Part shown: positions 7,927 to 14,933 of the stretch, one piece after another
Layout of the letters: the number at the start of each line of letters is the position of its first letter
How positions within the stretch are numbered: the stretch's first letter is position 1
Source: Legionella genomosp. 1
GTDB lineage: Bacteria; Pseudomonadota; Gammaproteobacteria; Legionellales; Legionellaceae
Reading direction: 5' to 3'
NCBI GenBank assembly: GCA_945862275.1
Contig: CAMAYA010000002.1
Location: 1 to 24,271 of the forward strand
DNA: 24,271 bases
Position numbers and translations under genes: made by a program
The notes under the pieces: model-generated
The model's database searches: none
What the model was told of the DNA's origin: nothing
The model's input: the letters and a program-made list of their open reading frames with translations, nothing else

Positions 7927-7946
7927 AACAAGAAGGGGAGATGGGC

Positions 7947-8120
7947 ATGAAAAAACTGGAAAAGCATTTCAAAGTGGGGGTCATGGTGGTTCTGTTGGTG
8001 TTTGTGGCAGGTGTATCCATTAAAGCGGCACACAATGAATACAAGCATCGGCAACAATTGGCTGAGGCTAAAAAAGAGCGACAAGAGTACAACGAATTTT
8101 TTGCGTGGAGAGGAAAATAA
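7947..8120 (+). CDS. Small single-span membrane protein between VirB5 and VirB6
   Basis: The ATG at 7947 (MKKLEKHFKVGVMVVLLVF) gives 57 residues. AGGGGAG lies about seven bases upstream, which favours this ATG over the one at 7941 and over a start inside the preceding gene. There is one membrane helix at about residues 10-27, and then a highly charged, probably coiled helix ending FFAWRGK. Nothing in it is diagnostic. In other type IVA operons this gap holds an entry-exclusion gene, and in the Lvh operon I recall an extra gene called lvrD in this area, so either could apply. Its stop overlaps the next start as TAATG, so it is part of the operon. Confidence 0.65.
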   Translation: MKKLEKHFKVGVMVVLLVFVAGVSIKAAHNEYKHRQQLAEAKKERQEYNEFFAWRGK

Positions 8121-8263
8121 TGAGGCAGTTAATCAAGGGTATCGCGATGTTATGTGTTCTTTCATTGTGTGCGTGTGCGACAACGCGCCCTGAATTGAAA
8201 TCCCCCTGTGATCCACGGCAGTGCAAAGACCGTGTCAACGTCAATACTTGGTATAAAGGGTAA
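8120..8263 (+). CDS. 47-residue lipoprotein, VirB7 or entry-exclusion (Eex) candidate
   Basis: This short gene encodes a lipoprotein precursor. The hydrophobic signal MRQLIKGIAMLCVLSLCACATT has a lipobox (LSLC, with a second Cys two residues on), then 25-30 polar residues with a Cys pair (CDPRQC) and the tail VNTWYKG. VirB7 proteins are lipoproteins of about 45-55 residues that sit in the outer membrane and, in some systems, pair by disulfide with VirB9. Eex lipoproteins in the pKM101 plasmid lie between the B5 and B6 homologues, exactly the place here. VirB7 is usually between B6 and B8, and no other lipoprotein gene is there (gap 9304-9327), which favours VirB7 in a moved position. It overlaps the previous gene by one base and ends five bases before VirB6. 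Confidence 0.75.
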   Translation: MRQLIKGIAMLCVLSLCACATTRPELKSPCDPRQCKDRVNVNTWYKG

Positions 8264-8268
8264 CGAAT

Positions 8269-9303
8269 ATGACCTTTCATCTAACATTGGACAATTTCAT
8301 CAACGATGTGATCGGTATCGTTGATGAAATTACAGTGAAATTCATTGGGGCGGGATACAAAGCCATTGCTGAGCATTGGATAACCAGCGGACTCATGACT
8401 TCTGTCTTATCAATGTACGTGATTTATTTTTTTTACCAGGTTAAATATCACGATATTCCGCTCAGTGAAGCAACCACGCATATTATCAAAATGTGCATGG
8501 TCTTTACGTTGGCGACTAACTGGGATGTTTTTGATGTATTGATTTATAAAGTTGCCACGAACGAACCAATTGCTATTTCTAACATGTTGCTCTCAAGCCA
8601 AGGGGCAGGTGATGGATCTTTAAATTCAATCTTTGTTAATGGCATGAAAAAAGGGTTTGATTTGCTCACTAGCATGCCCTTTTCAATCAAAGGGGTTGTG
8701 ACTTGTCTTATTGGCGCAGCATTGCTGATTATTGCAACGTGTCTGTTTACGCTGTCTGCTCTGGGTTTGATCATTATCTCCAAGTTTTATTTGGCGGTTC
8801 TTCTGGCATTGGCACCTTATTTCATCATGATGCATCTGTTCAATGGCAGCAAGGGGCTCACTGAAAGCTGGATGAAAGAAATCATCAACAAAGCATTGGT
8901 GCCTGTTTTTGTGGGGTGCGTACTGTTATTCACCTCAACTCTAGCTAAAAGCTGCCTAAATATCGGTACACAAGGGATTGGTGCGGATAAGTCGCCTGAC
9001 TTTGTGGGCATCGTCTTGTATCTGCTGTGCGGCTTATTGAGCCTGTTTTTATTCAAAATTATTCCTGAAAAAACCGCCTCCCTCACCTCATCACTCGCCA
9101 TTGCAGGAGTTGGACGTATTGCCAATCATGCTGTTGATAAAGCCAAATCGATTGGATCGCGGGCAAGTAAAGGCATTGAAAGCGCCCGCAGCAGTTTTGG
9201 GAAACGCCAACAGGCCTTGATGTCAGATGTGCAAAACCGCGCGAGTACACGGCAACAACAAAGCGAGGCAGCACGCGCATCTCGTGCGCGCTCCGGTTAT
9301 TGA
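8269..9303 (+). CDS. lvhB6: VirB6 polytopic inner-membrane channel protein (LvhB6)
   Basis: The 344-residue protein is in the TrbL/VirB6 family. A periplasmic-type N-terminal stretch is followed by about five to six membrane segments at about 40-60, 68-85, 144-165, 168-190, 202-225 and 245-262. The central pair is the conserved core (TCLFTLSALGLIIISKFYLA then LLALAPYFIMMHLF). The tail beyond 290 is hydrophilic, rich in Arg, Ser and Ala, and probably cytoplasmic. VirB6 forms part of the inner-membrane channel that DNA or protein crosses. The start at 8269 follows the lipoprotein stop by five bases, with AAGGGTAACGAAT as its weak ribosome site. The basic tail, longer than in minimal VirB6 proteins, may be a partner-binding or RNA/DNA-contact region. 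Confidence 0.9.
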   Translation: MTFHLTLDNFINDVIGIVDEITVKFIGAGYKAIAEHWITSGLMTSVLSMYVIYFFYQVKYHDIPLSEATTHIIKMCMVFTLATNWDVFDVLIYKVATNEPIAISNMLLSSQGAGDGSLNSIFVNGMKKGFDLLTSMPFSIKGVVTCLIGAALLIIATCLFTLSALGLIIISKFYLAVLLALAPYFIMMHLFNGSKGLTESWMKEIINKALVPVFVGCVLLFTSTLAKSCLNIGTQGIGADKSPDFVGIVLYLLCGLLSLFLFKIIPEKTASLTSSLAIAGVGRIANHAVDKAKSIGSRASKGIESARSSFGKRQQALMSDVQNRASTRQQQSEAARASRARSGY

Positions 9304-9327
9304 TTTATAACAGAAGGAATTATATTG

Positions 9328-10023
9328 ATGAACACGACACAATCTTTACCTGAAAAAAAACAAGCTTATTATGAAGTGGCCGCCAGTTGGCACGATGATA
9401 TTTTGTTGACAAAAGACAAGCATATTCACATTTATCGCACCCTGTGCTTCGGCCTGTTTTTGTGCCTGGCCATCTCCGTTATGTGCGTCAACACGCTGTT
9501 GTCACGTGAAACCGTGCAGCCGTTTCTAGCCCTTATGGATAAACGCACGGGTGAGGTGACGACACCTACTCGGTTAAACGCCCAATCACTAACGAACAAT
9601 TGGGCAATGATCCGTCATTTCGCCACTAATTATGTTACTGATAAAGAGTCGTATAATTTTCTAAACATCAATGCGCCGTATAAAAATCTGCTGTCCATGA
9701 GCGCGCCACCCATTGTGGCTCAAATTGAACAGTATATCCGGCCCAATTTAAATCCAGAAAGCCCTATCAAGATGCTGGGCCAACATCATTATGTGACGGT
9801 CACTATTCACTCCATTTCGAAACTGTCATCCAGCGACAAGTTGCTGGACGTGCGATTCACCACAAACACCATCAATACGGCTGACAACAAACTGGAGAAA
9901 AGCCAGGAGTGGCGAGCGGTGATGGGGTGGGAGTTGGTGAATAAAAAACGAAGTTTGCAAGAGTTAGATCAAAACCCATTGGGGTTTACTGTCACCCTAT
10001 ATGACAAACAGCCCATTGTTTAA
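9328..10023 (+). CDS. lvhB8: VirB8 inner-membrane assembly factor (LvhB8)
   Basis: The ATG at 9328 gives 231 residues; the TTG three bases earlier is less likely because AGAAGGA is nine bases before the ATG. A short cytoplasmic region (about 1-35, with YEVAASWHDD) leads into one membrane helix at about 37-57 (FGLFLCLAISVMCVN). A periplasmic NTF2-like domain follows and ends near QNPLGFTVTLYDKQPIV. The arrangement and the PLGFTV-like end are those of VirB8, which nucleates assembly by linking VirB6, VirB9 and VirB10. It lies between VirB6 (24-bp gap) and VirB9 (24-bp gap), with no separate VirB7 gene in between. Confidence 0.93.
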   Translation: MNTTQSLPEKKQAYYEVAASWHDDILLTKDKHIHIYRTLCFGLFLCLAISVMCVNTLLSRETVQPFLALMDKRTGEVTTPTRLNAQSLTNNWAMIRHFATNYVTDKESYNFLNINAPYKNLLSMSAPPIVAQIEQYIRPNLNPESPIKMLGQHHYVTVTIHSISKLSSSDKLLDVRFTTNTINTADNKLEKSQEWRAVMGWELVNKKRSLQELDQNPLGFTVTLYDKQPIV

Positions 10024-10047
10024 CGATTGATTAGAAGAGGATTTCAT

Positions 10048-10812
10048 ATGAAAAATGCATTAAAAATAACCGTATTGGCTTGTTTGGTTGGCAGCAGTAT
10101 TCCTTCCATTGCAGGTCAAACCCCGAAGGGATTGGTTACAGACACGCGCATTAAAATCGTCAATTATGATGCGGACAATGTGGTACACGTGAACACCACC
10201 TTTGGATTTGCCACCACTATTGAGTTGCAAAAAGGAGAATACATCACAGAAAACCCTGGCATTGGAAAAGGGGCCGGGTGGGAAATTGCATCAGCCAACT
10301 ATTCAAATTTGCTGGTGATTAAACCCAAAATTGAAAATAACACCACGAACTTGAATTTCACCACCAACAAGGGGCGTACATACACGTTTTTATTAACAGC
10401 ATCCTCGGAATCTACGCGCAATACGTTTCGTGTACGCTTTATGTACTCTGACATGAAATTAGGTCTATTTGGTTCGCCAAAGCAAACCTACAACATGATT
10501 AAAAACTTTGGCAATCCAACCGAGGTCAACAGCAACTACAGTTTTGCGGGCGACCGATTTACCGCTCCCATTTCAGCCAAAGACAATGGCACCTTCACTT
10601 TGCTGCGATTCAAACCTGGCGCACCTATTCCGGCTATTTTAGCCGTTGATTTGAAAACACGGCGTGAATCTTTGGTAAATTATCGCATTCAAGATGGGTA
10701 CGTGGTGGTGGAAGGCGTTCACCCGCAATATACATTCCGCTTTGGCCCGCATGCCACGTGTTTATTCAACGACAAGGCCATTAATGAATGGCGTAATGAT
10801 GGCAAATCATAA
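10048..10812 (+). CDS. lvhB9: VirB9 periplasmic/outer-membrane core protein (LvhB9)
   Basis: The ATG at 10048, with AGAAGAGG eight bases upstream, gives 254 residues. I chose it over the upstream TTG because it begins directly with a signal peptide (MKNALKITVLACLVGSSIPS), cut near residue 24. The N-terminal domain is a beta sandwich, and the C-terminal domain has the CagX/VirB9 pattern (NYSFAGD, then FTLLRFKPGAPIPAI). VirB9 builds the outer ring of the core complex with VirB7 and VirB10. A Cys lies near residue 239 (HATCLFND), which could be a disulfide partner for the lipoprotein at 8120. VirB10 starts nine bases after its stop. Confidence 0.93.
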   Translation: MKNALKITVLACLVGSSIPSIAGQTPKGLVTDTRIKIVNYDADNVVHVNTTFGFATTIELQKGEYITENPGIGKGAGWEIASANYSNLLVIKPKIENNTTNLNFTTNKGRTYTFLLTASSESTRNTFRVRFMYSDMKLGLFGSPKQTYNMIKNFGNPTEVNSNYSFAGDRFTAPISAKDNGTFTLLRFKPGAPIPAILAVDLKTRRESLVNYRIQDGYVVVEGVHPQYTFRFGPHATCLFNDKAINEWRNDGKS

Positions 10813-10821
10813 GGAAGCATC

Positions 10822-12000
10822 ATGACGGATTATAACGAAGACATATCTGACGAAGTACTCGATGGCATGGAGTCTCTAAGCGATGAGCCCATTTTGAAAG
10901 ATAGCCCACGTTCAAGCAAATGGCCCTGGTTTTTAGCGGCTATTGGCGTGATTTTAGTTGTTTTAATGATCCAATTTGGCGCACGCATAATGTTTTCATC
11001 CTTGACGGAAAAAACCAAAACCTTATCGGCATCACATACCCAAACAAGTGATCCAGCTCGTTCGGAGCATGATCTACCTATGCCTGAAGCCCATGCTGTT
11101 TCTAGTGACGCACCAGGCCAGCCATTGAATGTAGGGCAATACTTGCAAGCCAAAAGAACACAAGAATCCGATGAGCTCGCACGACTTCGGTTACTTGCGC
11201 GAATTCATGCACATGAAGAATCGCAAAAACAAGAAGAGTCCATGATTCAAAGTGCAGCCTTGGTGAGCGTTGGGGTTGGTGTTCAAAATGCAGCGGTGCG
11301 GGGTAGTACGTCAACGGATGAGCGCCAACCTGGTGTGTATCAAAATTCAAATACACAATATTTGAAGAGCGTGAGTGGTCAGGGCGTTGAGGAAGTGAAT
11401 GCCACGATGATGGGCGACTTACGATTCCGAATTTTAAAAGGAAAAGTCATTCAAGGGGTCACAGAGTCGGCCATTGATTCCGATCTGCCTGGCCTGATTC
11501 GGGGGCATGTAACAGAGGATGTGTATGGCGCGCAAGGGGATATTCCGTTGATTCATAACGGGGATGAGCTCATTGGTGAGTATCGATCAGGCGACATTAA
11601 AAATGGACAAACCACGTTGTACACCGTGTGGACACGCTTGCGATTGCAATCAGGGATCACAGTTAACTTGGATTCATCAGGCAGCGATCCATTGGGTCGT
11701 GCTGGCATGAGTGGGCCTGTCGATCATCATTATTTAGAGCGTTATGGCTCGGCCATTTTGATGTCATCGATTAGTGCGGGTGCCGCTCTTGTTGGGGTCA
11801 ATGGGGAAGATCGGTACAACTCGGTGTCTGTGTTTAGGCAAGGGGCATCGGCCTCATTCGCACAAACGGCTAGTTCAGAATTACAACAAAACATGGCCAT
11901 TCAAAACTCCATACGACCGCCACAAGGAACCCCTATCAGCATCATGGTGAACAAAGACATTTCGTTTGAAGACGTACTAACCCAGGAAGAAAATCCATGA
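10822..12000 (+). CDS. lvhB10: VirB10 core complex scaffold (LvhB10)
   Basis: The 392-residue TrbI/VirB10 protein has a cytoplasmic acidic N-terminus (1-33), one membrane helix at about 34-57 (WPWFLAAIGVILVVLMIQF) and a long low-complexity periplasmic linker rich in Gln, Glu, Ser and Ala (58-190). The beta-barrel core starts at about 195 and ends with the hallmark GTPISIMVNKDISFEDV near 373-389. VirB10 spans the envelope and senses ATP use by the ATPases, opening the outer-membrane gate. AAGGAAG lies four to five bases before the ATG. The last codon overlaps the VirB11 start (ATGA at 11997-12000), which is translational coupling. Confidence 0.95.
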   Translation: MTDYNEDISDEVLDGMESLSDEPILKDSPRSSKWPWFLAAIGVILVVLMIQFGARIMFSSLTEKTKTLSASHTQTSDPARSEHDLPMPEAHAVSSDAPGQPLNVGQYLQAKRTQESDELARLRLLARIHAHEESQKQEESMIQSAALVSVGVGVQNAAVRGSTSTDERQPGVYQNSNTQYLKSVSGQGVEEVNATMMGDLRFRILKGKVIQGVTESAIDSDLPGLIRGHVTEDVYGAQGDIPLIHNGDELIGEYRSGDIKNGQTTLYTVWTRLRLQSGITVNLDSSGSDPLGRAGMSGPVDHHYLERYGSAILMSSISAGAALVGVNGEDRYNSVSVFRQGASASFAQTASSELQQNMAIQNSIRPPQGTPISIMVNKDISFEDVLTQEENP

Positions 12001-12995
12001 GCATTGCATTGATGGCCTACTTAAAGCCCTTGTCGCCTTATCTGAATGATGCGGGTGTATCCGAAATTTGCGTGAATAATCCGGGAGAAATCTGGCTTGA
12101 AAAAACAGGTCGATTTACGCGTCATGCCGTTCCTGATTTAACTGAAAAGCACTTGCGCCAATTGGCGGGTTTGGTCGCCGAAGACAATTACAAGGATTTG
12201 TCAGACACGAAACCGTTGTTATCTGCCACCTTACCAGGGGGCGAACGATGTCAGTTTGTCTTGCCGCCTGCGTGTGAAAAAGGCCGGGTTATTTGCGCCA
12301 TACGGAAGCAGTCCGTTTTGAATTTAACATTGGATGATTGGGAGACGCGGGGCGCATTTGCGCACGTCAAGAAAGGCCGCGCTCAGGCAGTGCATGATCT
12401 GCACGCGCGGCTAAATGCGTTGTACAAGGCTGATCGTTGGAAGGAGCTCATTCAGTTAGCCGTGGAATCAAAATTGAACATTATTATCAGCGGAGGCACG
12501 TCAACGGCTAAAACATCGTTTCTTAATTCATGTTTGAAGGCCATTCCTGAGCATGAGCGCCTAGTTACCATTGAGGGCGTTCGAGAGGTGAACATCACGC
12601 TACCCAACAAGGTTCACTTGTTGGCCAATGAAGATGAAGACCACGCATTGACGGCATCCGTGCTTGATTTATTAAAGGTTAGCCTGCGTCTGCGGCCTGA
12701 TCGGATTTTTGTATCAGAACTTCGTGCGCGCGAAGCCTATCCATTTTTACGTGCGTGCATTTCAGGGCATCCCGGCAGCTTGACCACGCTGCATGCTGAT
12801 TCTATCCCGCATGCACTGGAACAACTGTGTTTCATGCTCAGTGAGGCACCTGAATTGCAACAGGCTCCTGTATCAAGACTGCGTGAAATCATCCGTTCAT
12901 CTGTGAACATGGTTATTCAAATGGCACGTCTTGATGATGGGAATCGAGTGATTGATGACATTTGTTTATATGGAGATACGCATGCTGTGGCTTAA
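11997..12995 (+). CDS. lvhB11: VirB11 hexameric ATPase (LvhB11), atypical P-loop
   Basis: The 332-residue protein has the VirB11 two-domain layout: an N-terminal domain at about 1-150 and a RecA-like C-terminal domain. The P-loop reads GGTSTAKTS at 166-174, where Ala171 replaces the Gly that normally precedes Lys (GK[ST]) while Lys172 and Thr173 remain. The acidic box is IEGVREV near 195, and the Walker B/His region runs RPDRIFVSELRAREAYPFLRA and then GHPGSLTTLHADS near 239-270. VirB11 drives pilin dislocation and substrate transfer under VirB4/VirD4. The Ala might reduce ATP turnover or be tolerated, and it may be shared by the Lvh lineage; I cannot check. The gene overlaps VirB10 by four bases and VirD4 by 14. 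Confidence 0.95.
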   Translation: MSIALMAYLKPLSPYLNDAGVSEICVNNPGEIWLEKTGRFTRHAVPDLTEKHLRQLAGLVAEDNYKDLSDTKPLLSATLPGGERCQFVLPPACEKGRVICAIRKQSVLNLTLDDWETRGAFAHVKKGRAQAVHDLHARLNALYKADRWKELIQLAVESKLNIIISGGTSTAKTSFLNSCLKAIPEHERLVTIEGVREVNITLPNKVHLLANEDEDHALTASVLDLLKVSLRLRPDRIFVSELRAREAYPFLRACISGHPGSLTTLHADSIPHALEQLCFMLSEAPELQQAPVSRLREIIRSSVNMVIQMARLDDGNRVIDDICLYGDTHAVA

Positions 12996-14931
12996 TGGTT
13001 TTGCAAGTTTACTTGTGTTGGGTTGTCTGTATCAAGGTTTAAATGCGCGTGCGCAACGCATGGCACGAAAAGTAGGGGTGTGGGTATTGGGTTTAGGCGT
13101 GGTGCTTGCGATAGTCTTAAGCATTTGGTGTGCCATTTTTTTCTCGTTAATTGGCTTGCCCCTGAGCTTGGTGCGACCTTGGGGTTTATTGGAATTTATC
13201 ATACAAACCCAACAGATGAATTTGCTCACGAATGTAGAGTTATGGGGCTTTCCTATTGCAGGTCTTGGTCTCTGTGCCGCTAATATTATTGCGCCATTGC
13301 TTGTCCCTTCATGGCGAAACCTGTATGGAAATGCGCATTGGGCAACGGTATCTGAAATCAAAAGGATGGGGTTTTTTAACGAATCAGGCAATGTATTGGT
13401 TGGGGATTACAACGGAAAATTACTCCGTTACCAACTGACCAATCATCTGTTGGTCTTTGCTCCTTCTCGCTCTGGAAAAGGCGTTTCGGTGGTGATCCCC
13501 AATGCTTTGAATTGGCAGGGATCCCTACTAGCCACGGATAACAAATATGAGATTTTTGATTATACCAGTGGATATCGGCAGCAATCGGGCAATACAGTGT
13601 ACCGGTTTTCACCTGCTAATAAACATTTCCAAACGCATCGAATTAATCCGCTGGACTATATTGATCGCACAAACCCCAGCAAACGTATCACGGACATTCA
13701 TCTGATTTTAGATGTCCTGGTCACGGGTTCTGGGGATGAAAACAAAATGTGGACGGAAGAGGCGCGTTCTATCGCCCTTGGGTTATTGCTCTGGCTTATG
13801 CAAAGCGACCGACCGTTTACCTTAGGCGAACTGGCATCCATTATAAAAGGTGGTGCTGATTTAGATGCATTTTTAATGCAGGTAATTGAAGACCACACGA
13901 TCGCGGATAATTTAATTACATTGGATCATGCGGCTTATTTGGCCATACAAAGTTTTATCCAAAAAGCGCCCAAAGAGCAGTCCGGTGTCCGTTCAACCTT
14001 AACGTCCATGTTAAGACTTTGGGAAGATCCATTAATCAATGCGGCCACCAGTGCATCCGATGTTGATTTTAGAGACATGCGCAAGCGCCCGATCACGCTG
14101 TATTTATCCTTCGGCACAGGGCAAATACAACGCTTGGCTCCCTTAATCAGTTTGATTGTTCAGATTTTTTTAAACGTCATGCTCGATAGCCTGCCAGGTA
14201 ACAATGAGCCGTGCAAAATCTTGTGCTTGCTGGATGAAATCAACCGATTTGGTCGCATGGACAAATTAAAAGATGGGTTTGGTGATTTGGCAGGTTATGG
14301 GGTGCATTTGATGCCCATCATTCAAAACGTAGGTCAATTTTATTCAACATATGGCGGACGTGATAACTCAGACATTTTCTTTCAAAACACAGACTTGAAA
14401 ATAGGCTTTCGCCAGAATGCGGACACAGATAAACAATTCCTATCCCGTGAGCTAGGGAATAAAACGGTGCGAATTAAAAATCGCAGTTATGGCACGAATC
14501 GTGAGGGGAGCAATTACAGCGAAAGCTTGATTGAGCGCCCATTACTCAGCCCGGCTGAGGTGGGTAAATTCCCGGTTAAAAAGCAAATGATCATTACAGG
14601 CGATGGCGTGATTCAGTGTAAAAAAATCATCTATTACAAGGATAAACGATTCAAGCATAAGTTATTGCCTGCTATTGATGTGCCAACGGTCGTTCCGCAA
14701 TTCCCAATCATTGAAGTTAAAAAATCAATCCCCGTGGATGAAGAAATAGCTGCATCGAATGGACGAAATGAATCTGCTCGCCAGATAGGGAAGGCCATTG
14801 CGGAAACATTGGCCCCGCTGGTGAATAGCAATATCAAAGAAAACCATCAACGACCTTACTTCCCTGTGGACAAACAGACGGGTGAAGTATTAGGTGACTT
14901 GGCTAACCAATTTGAAACGGAAGGAGCATAA
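12982..14931 (+). CDS. lvhD4: VirD4/TraG coupling protein (LvhD4)
   Basis: The ATG at 12982 (MLWLNGFASLLVLGC) gives 649 residues, with GGAGAT six bases upstream inside the end of VirB11. An earlier in-frame ATG at 12970 would put that site inside the gene. Three hydrophobic segments lie at about 3-20, 28-60 and 86-108, then the cytosolic motor. Walker A is APSRSGKG at 160-167 and Walker B is LLDE with Asp418 and Glu419, followed by FGRMDKLKDGFGDLAGYG, a conserved T4CP region. It recruits DNA-protein or protein substrates to the channel. The C-terminal tail (about 560-649) is charged and variable, as expected for a substrate- or partner-binding end. AAGGAGC at its end serves as the ribosome site of the next gene. 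Confidence 0.95.
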   Translation: MLWLNGFASLLVLGCLYQGLNARAQRMARKVGVWVLGLGVVLAIVLSIWCAIFFSLIGLPLSLVRPWGLLEFIIQTQQMNLLTNVELWGFPIAGLGLCAANIIAPLLVPSWRNLYGNAHWATVSEIKRMGFFNESGNVLVGDYNGKLLRYQLTNHLLVFAPSRSGKGVSVVIPNALNWQGSLLATDNKYEIFDYTSGYRQQSGNTVYRFSPANKHFQTHRINPLDYIDRTNPSKRITDIHLILDVLVTGSGDENKMWTEEARSIALGLLLWLMQSDRPFTLGELASIIKGGADLDAFLMQVIEDHTIADNLITLDHAAYLAIQSFIQKAPKEQSGVRSTLTSMLRLWEDPLINAATSASDVDFRDMRKRPITLYLSFGTGQIQRLAPLISLIVQIFLNVMLDSLPGNNEPCKILCLLDEINRFGRMDKLKDGFGDLAGYGVHLMPIIQNVGQFYSTYGGRDNSDIFFQNTDLKIGFRQNADTDKQFLSRELGNKTVRIKNRSYGTNREGSNYSESLIERPLLSPAEVGKFPVKKQMIITGDGVIQCKKIIYYKDKRFKHKLLPAIDVPTVVPQFPIIEVKKSIPVDEEIAASNGRNESARQIGKAIAETLAPLVNSNIKENHQRPYFPVDKQTGEVLGDLANQFETEGA

Positions 14932-14933
14932 CC

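Noticed and set aside
9304..9327. A VirB7 gene between VirB6 and VirB8
   Set aside because: The gap is only 24 bases; the lipoprotein upstream of VirB6 is the only candidate.
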